64,000 nt of DNA from NCBI GenBank assembly GCA_032191485.1, contig JAVDOI010000006.1, forward strand, positions 26,862,425 to 26,926,424, given 5' to 3'. The position numbers were made by a program, and so were the translations under genes. Positions within the stretch are counted from its first letter, which is position 1; every line of letters begins with the position of its first letter. Below are positions 1 through 9,910 of this stretch, piece after piece. This DNA is from Leptoclinus maculatus (taxonomy: Eukaryota > Chordata > Actinopteri > Perciformes > Stichaeidae). Under the pieces are notes generated by a model, which worked only from the letters and a program-made list of their open reading frames with translations, ran no database searches and was not told where the DNA came from.

Positions 1-573
1 ACACCAGTGTCTGAGGCGTCCACCTCCACAATAAACTGCCGGGCAGGATCTGGGAATATGAGGATGGGAGCAGAGGTAAAACGTGATTTTAACTCACCAA
101 AGGCCCCTGCTGCCGCAGAGGACCACCGGATGGGCACATGCTGGGAGGTGAGAGCGGTGAGGGGAGCAGCCACGGAACTGTAGTTACGGATGAACCGCCG
201 ATAGAAGTTTGCAAAGCCCAAAAAGCGTTGAAGTTCCTTGCGTGTGGACGGGGCGGGCCAGTCAGCAACTGCTTTGGTCTTGGCAGAGTCCATCTGGATA
301 TTACCAGCATTGAGAACAAAATCCAGGAATGATACCTCTGTGGCGTGGAACTCGCACTTCTCAGCCTTTACGAAGAGGCGATTCTCCAAAAGCCTTTGGA
401 GGACTTGGCGTACATGGACCACATGTTCCTGTTGAGACTTCGAGAAGATAAGAATGTCATCCAAATACACAAAAACACAAACATTGAGCATATCCCGGAG
501 AACATCATTGACCAACCCCTGAAAGACTGCAGGGGCATTGGTGAGACCAAATGGCATAACTAAATACTCAGGA
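1..573 (-). pseudogene. Gypsy-1 (chromodomain Ty3/Gypsy) RT/RNase H fragment, window-edge truncated
   Basis: The minus strand encodes the central part of a Ty3/Gypsy reverse transcriptase: MPFGLTNAP, then the YLDDILIF catalytic box, the FLGFANFYRRFI thumb-region motif, and the start of RNase H with VEVDAS at the window edge. It is the same element that is more complete at 20400-22815 and 44160-46574. The upstream (high-coordinate) end does not continue into Gypsy-1 palm sequence but joins Gypsy-2 sequence near 573. It is therefore a remnant without gag, protease or the 5' part of RT. Confidence 0.85.
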
Positions 574-2210
574 CTGCCAATGCGATAGATGAGTCCCGGT
601 GTAGTTAGTGGAAGCATGAACCCAGGTGTTATAGGCAAAAGCCACCTGTTTCAGATACTCATCCCATTCACCTCCGCGGGCAATCAGTGATTTGGCCAGT
701 TGATCGATGACAGTCCGATTAAATCTTTCGACCATGCCGTCCGATTTGGGATTATACGGCGTGGTGCGTGTTTTCTTAATCCCTTAAAGTTGACTCAGTC
801 TTTGAACAACCCCAGCTTCAAACTGCCGGCCCTGGTCACTGTGAACCACTTCTGGAACGCCATGTACCAGCACGTAATCCTCAAACAGACACTGTGCTAC
901 TGATTGGGCCGTTTGATTAGGAAGAGCATACAGGTTTACAAACTTGGAAAAGTAGTCTTCTACTACTACTAACACATATCTGTTGCCCTTAGCAGTCACT
1001 GGTAATTCAAGAATGTCCATTACCACTCTCTGGAATGGTCGAGTCGCTTGGGACCCGCAATATCTGGATCGGCCTGTTGCAGTTCCTTCAGTCCAGTCCC
1101 ATCATGTGAAAGGGCATGTATGAAAGACAGGTCATTTATCTCACTGTCCGTTTCCAACGGCTGCCCCCCTGTGATGAGGTCAGAGGTCGGGAGGTTCCCC
1201 GCGGATGGCGGTGTCAACAGACTGTCGGCTTGAGGAACCCCTGACTCCCTTTCTGAGCCAACTGCATTCACCTGTGTTGCGACTTATCGTGAGGCGTCAT
1301 TCACCGTACTAGCCACCGGATCCTGTGGCCGCCGTGAGAGATCATCAGCGTTAGTATGCTGTTTTCCATCCTTGTGTTGAATGACCCAGTTGAAAGGATC
1401 CAGCTCCAATATCCACCGTGCTCTTCTTCCAGTGGGATCTTTGTCAATAGACATGGTGCGGAGGCCCAACAGAGGCTTATGATCGGTTATAATGGTGAAG
1501 GCAGCTGCTCCGATGTAATGTCTGAATTGGCGTACAGCCCACACTATAGCCCACAGTTCTCTGTCAAACGTGGACCAGCGCCTTTCGGTGGGAGTGAGCG
1601 ACTGACCAGCATACACCACCACTCTCTCTAGTCCTTCCCTGTCTTGAGCCAACACGACCCCAACTGCTTCCATGGAGGCATCTGTGTACACTTTAAAGGG
1701 GATGTTGAAGTCTGGCATAGTGACAATCGGGGCCTCTGAGAGCACCCCTTTAAGATACTCAAAGGCCTCATTACATTCAGTGGTCCATTGGAAAGGTGTG
1801 CCTTTACACGTCCGGTGGTGCAGAGGTGCTGCATGCTTGGCAAAGTCCTTCACAAAACGTCTATAGTAAGAGCATGAACCCACAAACGCTCTCACTTCAG
1901 TTGGATTCCGTGGTGTAGGCCAAGTTCTGACCTTGTCGTGTTTCGAGGGTCTGGCTGTAGGCCGTGGCGAGAAACAACATGCCCCAGGAACACCACATGA
2001 TCTTGAGCTAGGTGGCACTTTTTAGGGTTTGGTTTGAGACCTGCCGTCTGGATCCTGGAGAAAACTTCACGCAGACTGGAGAGATGGCTCTCAAAGGTGG
2101 GGCTGTATATCAGAACATCATCGAGATACACCATACACACCTGCCATGGCAGCCCTCTTAGCACCAGCTCCATCATCCGCTGAAACGTTGCAGGTGAGGC
2201 CCATAGGCAT
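574..2210 (-). pseudogene. Gypsy-2 (second Ty3/Gypsy lineage) RT-RNase H-integrase remnant
   Basis: Read on the minus strand from 2210 downwards, the order is: an RT piece starting at the SPATFQRMM region, the YLDDVLIY box (near 2130), an RNase H with VYTDAS and DHKPLLG motifs (about 1284-1900), a linker, then an integrase core with MDI, HSDQG and SDGMVERF supplying D, D and E (about 640-1026). The H2C2 zinc-binding region expected between RNase H and core is absent. Breaks include a frameshift near 1900-2018 and an in-frame stop at 784-786. Compared with unit C, A has lost 8 bp at the RT start and about 335 bp encoding the integrase C-terminal (GPY/F) part at 599/600. The protein differs clearly from Gypsy-1. 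Confidence 0.85.
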
Positions 2211-4953
2211 TGTGAAGTCAAACAGGGGTTTTCTTTTATGTAAGTAGAAACAATGTAAATAACTGAAAGGAATTTAAGCTAATTGTAAATAAAATAGTAA
2301 ATAAAGCATTTAGTAAAGTAATTAATATACTGACTGAGTATTCAGAAAGGAAACAGGGCGGAACCAATCTGCCTGGAAATCTACATAAGCAGAGACACAG
2401 CAGCACGCCGTGTCGCAGCAAATGCGGTCCGGAATCGGACAAGCACCGTACCGACGGAGATCGCATGGTGTGGAGATCTGCGATATGTCTGCATGACTGA
2501 TGAGTCGAGAAAATCCCGAGTGGCAGCCGGTAAGAGAGCTGAACTGTGCAACAACTGAGACTTTGTAACTGGCGTGGGGATCACCAGGGTATGAAACTAA
2601 CTCAAAATCAGTACTAGTCCCAAGGACTAGTAGGTTCATAAAACTACTAGTCCTGAGCAATCTTTACTAGTCCTTCATGAAGCTTTGGGGAATGTACCAA
2701 TCACGGGGTGTAGGGATGTGTGTGTGGAGGAAGACTCTCCCAAGGCAATTATCTAACAGTGAAACCGCAGAGATGCAAGGTACTAATCAAGAGTTTTATT
2801 GTTTGTAACATTATGGCTGTACAAAGATTGATGCATGTTACATCATGATGTCGTGAAATTAAGACCAAAAACTGTTACTCCTGTTGAGATGGACAGGGGG
2901 TCAAAGTTGGTCATTTAAGATGTATTCCAATGGGAGCTCGAAATACAGGGGTGGTACCTTAACAACACAACGACGCGTTTTGTCCGATGTGCCCGTGTTT
3001 TAGCAATGTCGAACCCCGTTGCGAAACCTGTCCGCCTCGAAACTGAAACCAAATTATCGGAATACGGCATCTTAAAATCGCAAAATATGCTTATAATGGT
3101 TTGGGGATTGACAATTCTTGCATTATTTAGGCTCGTAGTGAAGATGAAGGTTAAGATCACGATTAAATATTGTACAGCAGTTCAAATTGCCAAGTTGAGG
3201 AATTCCGCTATGGAACGTACCGGCTAAAAATGTAGCTATATTCCACCGTGGGGAGTAACAGCATGTCACCACGGCAGTTTAAGCAGTGAACGCTCGGTGC
3301 CCAAAACAATACGCAGTCTATGAATAAAGCAGGCATTTGTTCTAATTTTAGATTAAGTATTTTTGTTAGATCACAAAAAGATATTGGGTGTTAGTTCATG
3401 TGCTGCAGTGATAAGAGCTTCACCATCTATATTTCTTCCGCGGACGAATGTTGGCGGGCCGCTGGTGAAACTGAAAGAGAGGCCCGGCCTGATCGATGAA
3501 TATAGTGCCTTTCGCATTGCGTAAACAAAAAATTATAATCGAAACAAAATAGTCTAATATCCTCAACAATTTGGGGAATAGTGGAATGTTACTGTTAAAG
3601 TGACTGGGAAGGAATGTATCATTGTACTGGTTCATTACAGGTTGTGGCCACCAGGGGGCATCTATCAGAATGCACTCCAGACAAGATGTTCCTTTGAGAG
3701 GTTTATTGACAGTAGTCAAACAAGCAAGTGTGTGGTTCTGAAACAGATATCCATGAAATAATGATTAGTAAAAACCTCTATACAGCATTGGTTCCAAATT
3801 AGGACATACAGGGACAGAATACAGGCAGCGATAAACATGACCGGGACTCCTACAGTCGGCACTGAGCAAACAACGAACGAGCCGCTAAATATCAGACTAG
3901 ATTGCCGTGCAAATGACACAATATAACCCTTATGATGACATTTGACTAACACCAAACGTTACGTTTACTTACTGGTTGCTTACACGCACACAGTCTTGAA
4001 AGGTGAACTCCGAACATCCACATAAACTCTAATCTATTTACGGACACCTGTCATTTCGCGCCACTACTCTCGTCAGAGCCTTTTCACCAACTTAATACCG
4101 GTGATATTAGTCCGCGAGCAGCTGACTGCCGTCCTCTTCCGCAAGGGGCGTCGTGCGGTTCCTGCTCGGCTGTTTCTCCGAAACCCGTCAATAGAGGTCG
4201 TCCTTCGTCACAGTTACATTTACTTATCGGGAAAGTCTTTTTCCGGACATAAATAACGAATAAAGCCTCTCAAATTTCACTCGCCATGAGGACTAGTGAG
4301 AATGATAATTTAGGTAGTCCCTCCAAAAATCCACTCGCCTCGGGCTAGCGGACTAGCGTTAGTTTCCGACCCTGGATCACTGCCGTCACCAGTTTGTTAG
4401 CGTTAGCATTAGCATGACGTCACGATCTGCAGCGAATGGATATGCCGATATTCTGGCCCTTTGTTGTATAATACCGTTGTTTGTTTATTATTGATTGTCC
4501 GGTAATGATCTCTATCTGGTTGTGGTAAATGTTTAAGCGGTTTAATTGTTTGTTGATATTATTATAAATACACATGACAGACAACATTAACTGTATTTAT
4601 TAATATATCAGGGCATTGTTTAGATTATAGGATGTGGCACTGGTGCTTTATTAATCAAGCATCATGAAAGCTTGCATTAATTTGTATATTTAATATTTGT
4701 ATATTTAATATGGGTTCTGTTTTCTGTTTCTTTTCTATCTAAAGGTTTTTTACCTAGGTGAACTAAACTGAACTAGGTGAACTAAACTGAACTAAGTGAA
4801 CTAAACTGAACTAAGTGAACCTACCAAAATAAAAGGAGGAAAAAGGAAAAATTGTTTGGTCATTTGAGTGAAATCCAGTTGGGACCCTTCGGGTAGACTC
4901 GTCGATCCTTTTCAAGTGGGGGAAAATGCACATATTAGGAACATAACTTGACA
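2211..4953. mobile_element. 2.74-kb insertion with TG...CA ends, unit A only
   Basis: Unit C has an uninterrupted site at 48546-48551. In A the same site is split by this block, and the 5-bp sequence GGCAT appears on both sides (2206-2210 and 4954-4958), as expected for a target-site duplication. The termini TGTGAAGTCA and TAACTTGACA form an imperfect inverted repeat with TG...CA ends. That would fit an LTR-type insertion such as a long solo LTR, but a non-autonomous DNA transposon is also possible. No convincing protein domain was seen; the open frames inside, including a 112-codon one at 2322-2660, match nothing I recognise. Inside are repeated ACTAGTCC motifs near 2610-2675 and a 19-bp tandem repeat. 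Confidence 0.7.
4756..4820. repeat. 19-bp tandem repeat, about 3.4 copies
   Basis: The unit A(G/A)GTGAACTAAACTGAACT occurs at 4756-4774, 4775-4793 and 4794-4812, with a partial fourth copy. It lies near the right end of the unit A-specific insertion. Confidence 0.85.
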
Positions 4954-4958
4954 GGCAT

Positions 4959-5334
4959 CGACCGCCACTGGTAGAGGTGTAGAGGTGTCCAAAAATGTAT
5001 GAAAATCCTGTTCTGTGTCGTTCCAGAGGCCGAAGATGTCGTCCAGGTACCGGAAATACAGCAGGGGTTTGTATTGGGTTTTAAGGAATGCCGTTTCTTC
5101 CCAGTGGGCCAGGTATATGTCTGCATACGATGGTGAGTATTTACGGCCCATTGCACACCCGCACAGCTGGAGATAGTGGTTACTGTTAAATTCAAAGTCG
5201 TTCCTGGTGAGTGTAATGTGGAGTAACTGTAATATTTCACTGTCTGGTGTGGCTGGGTCTGGATGTTTATTAAAAATGTTTTGAATGGCTGCAAGGGCGA
5301 GTGGTGTTTCTATGTTAGTGTATAGGGAGTCTAT
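4959..5334 (-). pseudogene. Penelope-like element reverse transcriptase fragment
   Basis: The minus strand reads through a DSLYTNI motif, then MGRKYSPSYADIYLAHWE, then a YFRYLDDIFGLW catalytic box. This arrangement is typical of Penelope-like RTs rather than Gypsy or LINE RTs. Only about 125 codons remain. It is cut on one side at the Gypsy-2 junction (now separated by the 2.74-kb insertion) and on the other at the terminus of element X. The assignment rests on motifs alone. Confidence 0.65.
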
Positions 5335-5903
5335 GGGTACTTCTCAAGGCTCTTAATTGTCGTTTCCTCGCTCCTCGCTTGAACCGGAAGTTGTTCTGCG
5401 CTGCCATATTGACGGCCGTCCCAAAGCTCTTATTTAGCTCAGAGGAGCGAGGAGCGAGGAGGGAGGAGGGATCTCCAAGGAGCCATGAGCGAGGACCCAC
5501 GAGAACACACTTCCAGGAAGTCTTTTAACGGCCGACACGCCCCCTCTTTGTTTATCAGTTATGTGATTGGACGCTGCAGCCGATCGGACTGACTGACTGG
5601 AGTTTCATACCAGAGTGAAGACAGATCACAGATTAAACACAAGCTTTATATTTGATTAGTTTTCTGATTCACCATCTGGTTTAAATAAATGTTCACTGTA
5701 GACTGAACAACAAAAGGACCACAAACAACTTTCTTCATTTATTAGAAAGATTTGTCTTTTCATGATCTGATATTTCCCTCAATAACTTTTATTATGGAAA
5801 CAATTACAGTCAGAGAGAGCTGGAGAGACGAAACACTTTTTACATCATTCATCATCATTTCATTCAGTCACGTGAGGCGGATCATTCCTGAGTGTTTGAG
5901 TTT
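5335..5903 (-). mobile_element. TIR element X, truncated, reverse orientation
   Basis: The sequence begins with GGGTAC near a CAAGGCTCTTAA motif and continues through a region that is the reverse complement of about 18540-19082. The other end is cut at about 5903 by the palindrome region. No transposase is encoded. It is a non-autonomous DNA-transposon-like repeat, and the superfamily was not recognised. Confidence 0.65.
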
Positions 5904-5925
5904 TAGGTACCCTTAAGGGTACCTA
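5904..5925. repeat. 22-bp perfect palindrome
   Basis: The sequence is its own reverse complement, centred on CTTAAG and containing GGTACC on each side. It lies exactly where element X ends and the unassigned leader of the L2 region begins. It is conserved at 49503-49524 and deleted in unit B. Confidence 0.85.
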
Positions 5926-6589
5926 CTGGTACCGACTGGACCGAAGAAAGCAATTTTCAGTAACAAATATATAAAATCTACAACCATGCAGCATACCGTT
6001 TTAACGAAGAATTTCTCATGAACAGAAGCATGTGTAACACTTTACACACTCAAAACACAATAAAACACGATCTATGACAACGTTGCTAGCCTCCTGCTAA
6101 ATATCATCACTTTTTCGCGTTCATTTTCCCGAGATACGCAGCCAAAATAGTCCACCGAAAGACGTTCCTTTAGCTTCCACGCTACAGCTACCCACTTAGC
6201 AACATTAGCATTCGACCCGGCTTCGAATGTACATTTCGGATGTACTGTCCAGCAAACACTTCAAACGTTACCCGGGGAAGAGCACCCCCAAGCAGCCAGT
6301 CACACTGCAGAAGAATTCTGGTTTGGCACTCACCATTTCGAAGAAAAATCATAAAAGTCCTCCGCATATTTCCATTCCGACTGCTGATTCGCCTTTTGCT
6401 ATCTATTTCCTGTCTAATAAAGTTTTTTTGAATGAAGGGGGGGTCAAATAAGCCCGGGGGACGAGATTTCACGACCCGAGACTCTGGCTTTTACGCCGGG
6501 TCTCGGGTGCGTAAATCTGCATTTTTCGGAAAAACTAAAGCCTTCCGGAAAATTCCGTTGACACCACTCCATTGGCTAGATCCTAACAC
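5926..6589. other. Unassigned segment between X and L2
   Basis: No gene was recognised. The segment holds open frames of 74-94 codons on both strands without family resemblance. It also holds an imperfect hairpin at 6465-6517 with arms around ACCCGAGAC and GTCTCGGGT. It is present in C (49525-50188) and absent from B. Confidence 0.5.
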
Positions 6590-9082
6590 GTGCATAGACA
6601 TGTCATACGAAGGAATCGACCAACCACAGGCTCAGCAATGGGCACTCACACACCCGCTATAACGCATGGAGCCGTCAGTCGGCGGCCCAGAGACGCCTTA
6701 GAGAGGGTTCTAGCTCTCCAAAATGATTCTAAACTGCTGTGTACCCTCGACCTGGTTCTGACTTATGGCATTACAATAGAAGATTTAATAGTCTTTCCAC
6801 AGAACCCTCTCTTATCGGACCATTATCTAATAACTTTTGAATTCCTACTAACTGAGTGTGCGCCATTAAGCAAGAGTTATTACACTAGATGTCTATCTGA
6901 TGGTGCCGTAGCTCAGTTTAAAGAAGCGATTCCATCTTTATTCAACTCAATACCATGCTTTGATATAACAGAGGACTCCTGTGATAACTTTAGTCCCACC
7001 CAGATTGATCATCTTGTCGATAGTGCTACAAGCTCACTGAGAAAGACACTAGACTCTATTGCTCCTCTAAAAAAGAAGTTAGTAAAACAAAGGAGGTTCG
7101 CTCCATGGTATAACCCTCAAACCCGTAAATTAAAGCAGACATCGCGAAAACTTGAAAGGACGTGGCGTTCCACTAACTTGGAAGAATCTCGGTTAGTCTG
7201 GCGAGACAGTCTTAAGATATATAAGAAGGCCCTCCGTAAGGCTAGAGCAGCCTATTACTCATCGTTAATAGAGAAAAATAAGAACAACCCCAGGTTTCTC
7301 TTCAGCACTGTAGCCAGGCTGACAGAGAGTCACAGCTCTGTTGAGCCGCGTATTCCTATAGACCTCAGTAGTAATGACTTCATGAACTTCTTTAATGATA
7401 AGATCATAACTATTAGAGAGAGCATTAACAATGTACTGCCCTCGACTAGTACCGATCTTTCCTCAAATAGGGTACCCTTAGAAACAGCTGCAAACCATGA
7501 TATATGTTTAGATGGCTTTACTCCCATCGATCTTGATAAATTAACTTCAACAATCTCTAAGTCTAAACCTTCTACCTGTCTCTTGGATCCTATACCGACT
7601 AGACTGCTTAAAGAAGTGCTACCAATAATTAGCACGTCTTTACTAGATATGATCAACTTGTCTTTACTAACAGGCCATGTACCACAGTCCTTCAAAGTAG
7701 CTGTAATTAAACCTCTTCTTAAGAAGCCCACTCTCGACCCAGAGGTGTTGGCTAACTATAGAGCGATCTCCAACCTTCCATTCCTCTCTAAGATCCTTGA
7801 GAAAGCAGTAGCTAATCAGTTGTGTGACTTTCTACATAACAATAGTTTATTTGAGGATTTTCAGTCAGGATTTAGAAAGCATCATAGCACAGAGACAGCT
7901 CTGGTAAAAGTAACTAATGACCTTCTAATTGCATCAGACAAAGGACTTGTCTCTGTTCTTTTCTTGTTAGACCTTAGTGCTGCGTTCGACACCATAGACC
8001 ATTATATCCTGTTACAGAGACTTGAACATTATATCGGCATCAAAGGAACCTCACTGAACTTGTTTGGATCCTATTTATCGGATCGATCTCAGTTTGTATA
8101 TGTAAACGATGAAGCCTCGATGAGGACCAACGTTAGTTATGGAGTTCCACAAGGTTCTGTGCTTGGACCAATTCTGTTCACCTTATATATGCTTCCTTTA
8201 GGTAATATTATCAGAGAACACTCTATAAACTTTCATTGTTATGCAGATGATACTCAATTATATATATCAATTAAACCAGATGAAACCAACCAGCTCACTA
8301 AACTACAAGCATGTCTTAAGGACATAAAAACCTGGATGACCTGCAACTTCCTGATGTTAAACTCAGACAAAACTGAAGTTATTCTACTAGGCCCAGAACA
8401 CCTCCGAAATCAATTATCTAATGACATAGTTTCTCTAGATGGCATTGCGCTGGCATCCAGCAGCACCGTAAAGAATCTTGGAGTCATTTTTGATCAGGAT
8501 TTGTCTTTTAATTCTCAGATAAAACAAATTTCTAGGACTGCCTTTTTTCACCTACGTAATATTTCAAAAATCAGGCACATCCTGTCTCAAAGCGATGCAG
8601 AGAAATTAGTTCATGCATTGGTTACCTCTAGACTAGATTACTGCAATTCGTTATTCTCAGGCTGCTCTAATAAATCTCTTAAATCTCTCCAGCTGATTCA
8701 GAATGCTGCAGCTCGTGTACTAACAACAACTAAGAAAAGAGATCATATTAGTCCTGTATTAGCTTCTCTGCACTGGCTCCCCGTAAAATCTAGAATAGAA
8801 TTTAAAATTCTTTTACTTACCTACAAAGCCCGAACTGGTCAGGCACCATCATATCTTAAAGAGCTTATAGTACCATATTATCCTACTAGAGAGCTGCGCT
8901 CCACTAATTCAGGGTTACTTGTAGTTCTTAGAGTCTTAAAAAGTAGGATGGGAGCCAGAGCCTTCAGTTACCAAGCTCCTCGTTTGTGGAACAAGCTTCC
9001 CGTTTCAGTCCGGGGGGCAGACACACTCACCACATTTAAGAGTAAGCTCAAGACTTTCCTTTTTGATAGTGCTTATAGTTAG
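6590..9082 (+). CDS. L2 LINE ORF2 remnant: endonuclease end plus reverse transcriptase
   Basis: An uninterrupted 830-codon frame. Residues about 35-90 resemble the end of a LINE endonuclease, with the LSDHYLI box. The RT spans roughly residues 300-600, with a LLDLSAAFDTIDH motif A, GVPQGS at about residue 518 and YADD at 551-554. A C-terminal region with SLHWLPV and LWNKLP motifs typical of fish L2 elements follows to the stop at 9082. The first Met is probably not a genuine start, because the element is 5' truncated and the first ~34 residues have no resemblance to LINE protein. An intact RT frame here contrasts with the broken copies in B and C. Reverse transcription by this copy is unlikely without the rest of the endonuclease. 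Confidence 0.75.
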   Translation: MHRHVIRRNRPTTGSAMGTHTPAITHGAVSRRPRDALERVLALQNDSKLLCTLDLVLTYGITIEDLIVFPQNPLLSDHYLITFEFLLTECAPLSKSYYTRCLSDGAVAQFKEAIPSLFNSIPCFDITEDSCDNFSPTQIDHLVDSATSSLRKTLDSIAPLKKKLVKQRRFAPWYNPQTRKLKQTSRKLERTWRSTNLEESRLVWRDSLKIYKKALRKARAAYYSSLIEKNKNNPRFLFSTVARLTESHSSVEPRIPIDLSSNDFMNFFNDKIITIRESINNVLPSTSTDLSSNRVPLETAANHDICLDGFTPIDLDKLTSTISKSKPSTCLLDPIPTRLLKEVLPIISTSLLDMINLSLLTGHVPQSFKVAVIKPLLKKPTLDPEVLANYRAISNLPFLSKILEKAVANQLCDFLHNNSLFEDFQSGFRKHHSTETALVKVTNDLLIASDKGLVSVLFLLDLSAAFDTIDHYILLQRLEHYIGIKGTSLNLFGSYLSDRSQFVYVNDEASMRTNVSYGVPQGSVLGPILFTLYMLPLGNIIREHSINFHCYADDTQLYISIKPDETNQLTKLQACLKDIKTWMTCNFLMLNSDKTEVILLGPEHLRNQLSNDIVSLDGIALASSSTVKNLGVIFDQDLSFNSQIKQISRTAFFHLRNISKIRHILSQSDAEKLVHALVTSRLDYCNSLFSGCSNKSLKSLQLIQNAAARVLTTTKKRDHISPVLASLHWLPVKSRIEFKILLLTYKARTGQAPSYLKELIVPYYPTRELRSTNSGLLVVLRVLKSRMGARAFSYQAPRLWNKLPVSVRGADTLTTFKSKLKTFLFDSAYS

Positions 9083-9910
9083 GGCTGGCTTAGGTCTGCC
9101 TTGGACCAGCCCTTAGACAAACTGGTATAGGCTTAGACTACAGGGGGACTTCCTAGGACTCTACTTCTTCCCCGGAGTCTTTGTGCTTTCTCGCCTCACA
9201 GGTTCCCATGGATCGTGGTTTCATCTGGACCCTGGTCCTTCCACCCGCCATGGCCCTGCTGACACCTACTACCAATTTTTATTATTAACATTATTAACCC
9301 TAATACCGTTACGACTAATGCACATTACTGACTTTGTTCCTTCCCCGGAGTCCCTGTGCTTTCTCTCCTCACAGGTTTCCATGTATCGTGGTTTCATCTG
9401 GACCCTGGTCCTTCTTCCCGCCTTAACCCTGCTGACTCCCACTAATTAATAACACTCTTATTATTACTTGCATTACTATATCATATTACCGGTACCATTA
9501 ATGCACATTATTGACCAGCTTCTTCACCAGAGTATCTGTGCTTTATCGCCTCGCAGGTACCTCTGGATCCGGGTTGTACCTGGACCTGGTCTTTTGTCCT
9601 GCCGTGGTTCTGTCATACATTTAATGTGTTGAAATTAGATTGCATTTGTTGTAATTTTGTTATGCTGTTCAACACTTGACATCTATTGCACTTCTGTCCA
9701 TCCTGGGAGAGGGATCCCTCCTCTGTTGCTCTCCCTAAGGTCTCTTCCTCTTTTCTCCCTGTTAAAGGTTTTTTTTGGGGGAGTTTTTCCTGTTCCGATG
9801 TGAGGGTTCCGGGACAAGATGATGTCATGTGTACATATTGTAAAGCCCTCTGAGGCAAGTTTGTAATTTGTGATTTTGGGCTATACAAAATGAATTGAAT
9901 TGAATTGAAT
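6590..9910 (+). mobile_element. L2-like LINE (non-LTR retrotransposon), 5' truncated
   Basis: The element comprises the C-terminal end of an apurinic-type endonuclease, a full RT and C-terminal domain (ORF to 9082), then an 828-bp 3' UTR. The UTR contains repeated blocks with the motif CATCTGGACCCTGGTCC and ends in a (TTGAA)n tail at about 9891-9910. RT motifs and the 3' tail point to the L2/CR1 branch of the jockey superfamily common in teleosts. The element has no first ORF and lacks most of the endonuclease. Confidence 0.8.

Noticed and set aside
2322..2660. 112-codon minus frame inside the unit A insertion
   Set aside because: No recognisable domain, codon signal or second copy in the window.
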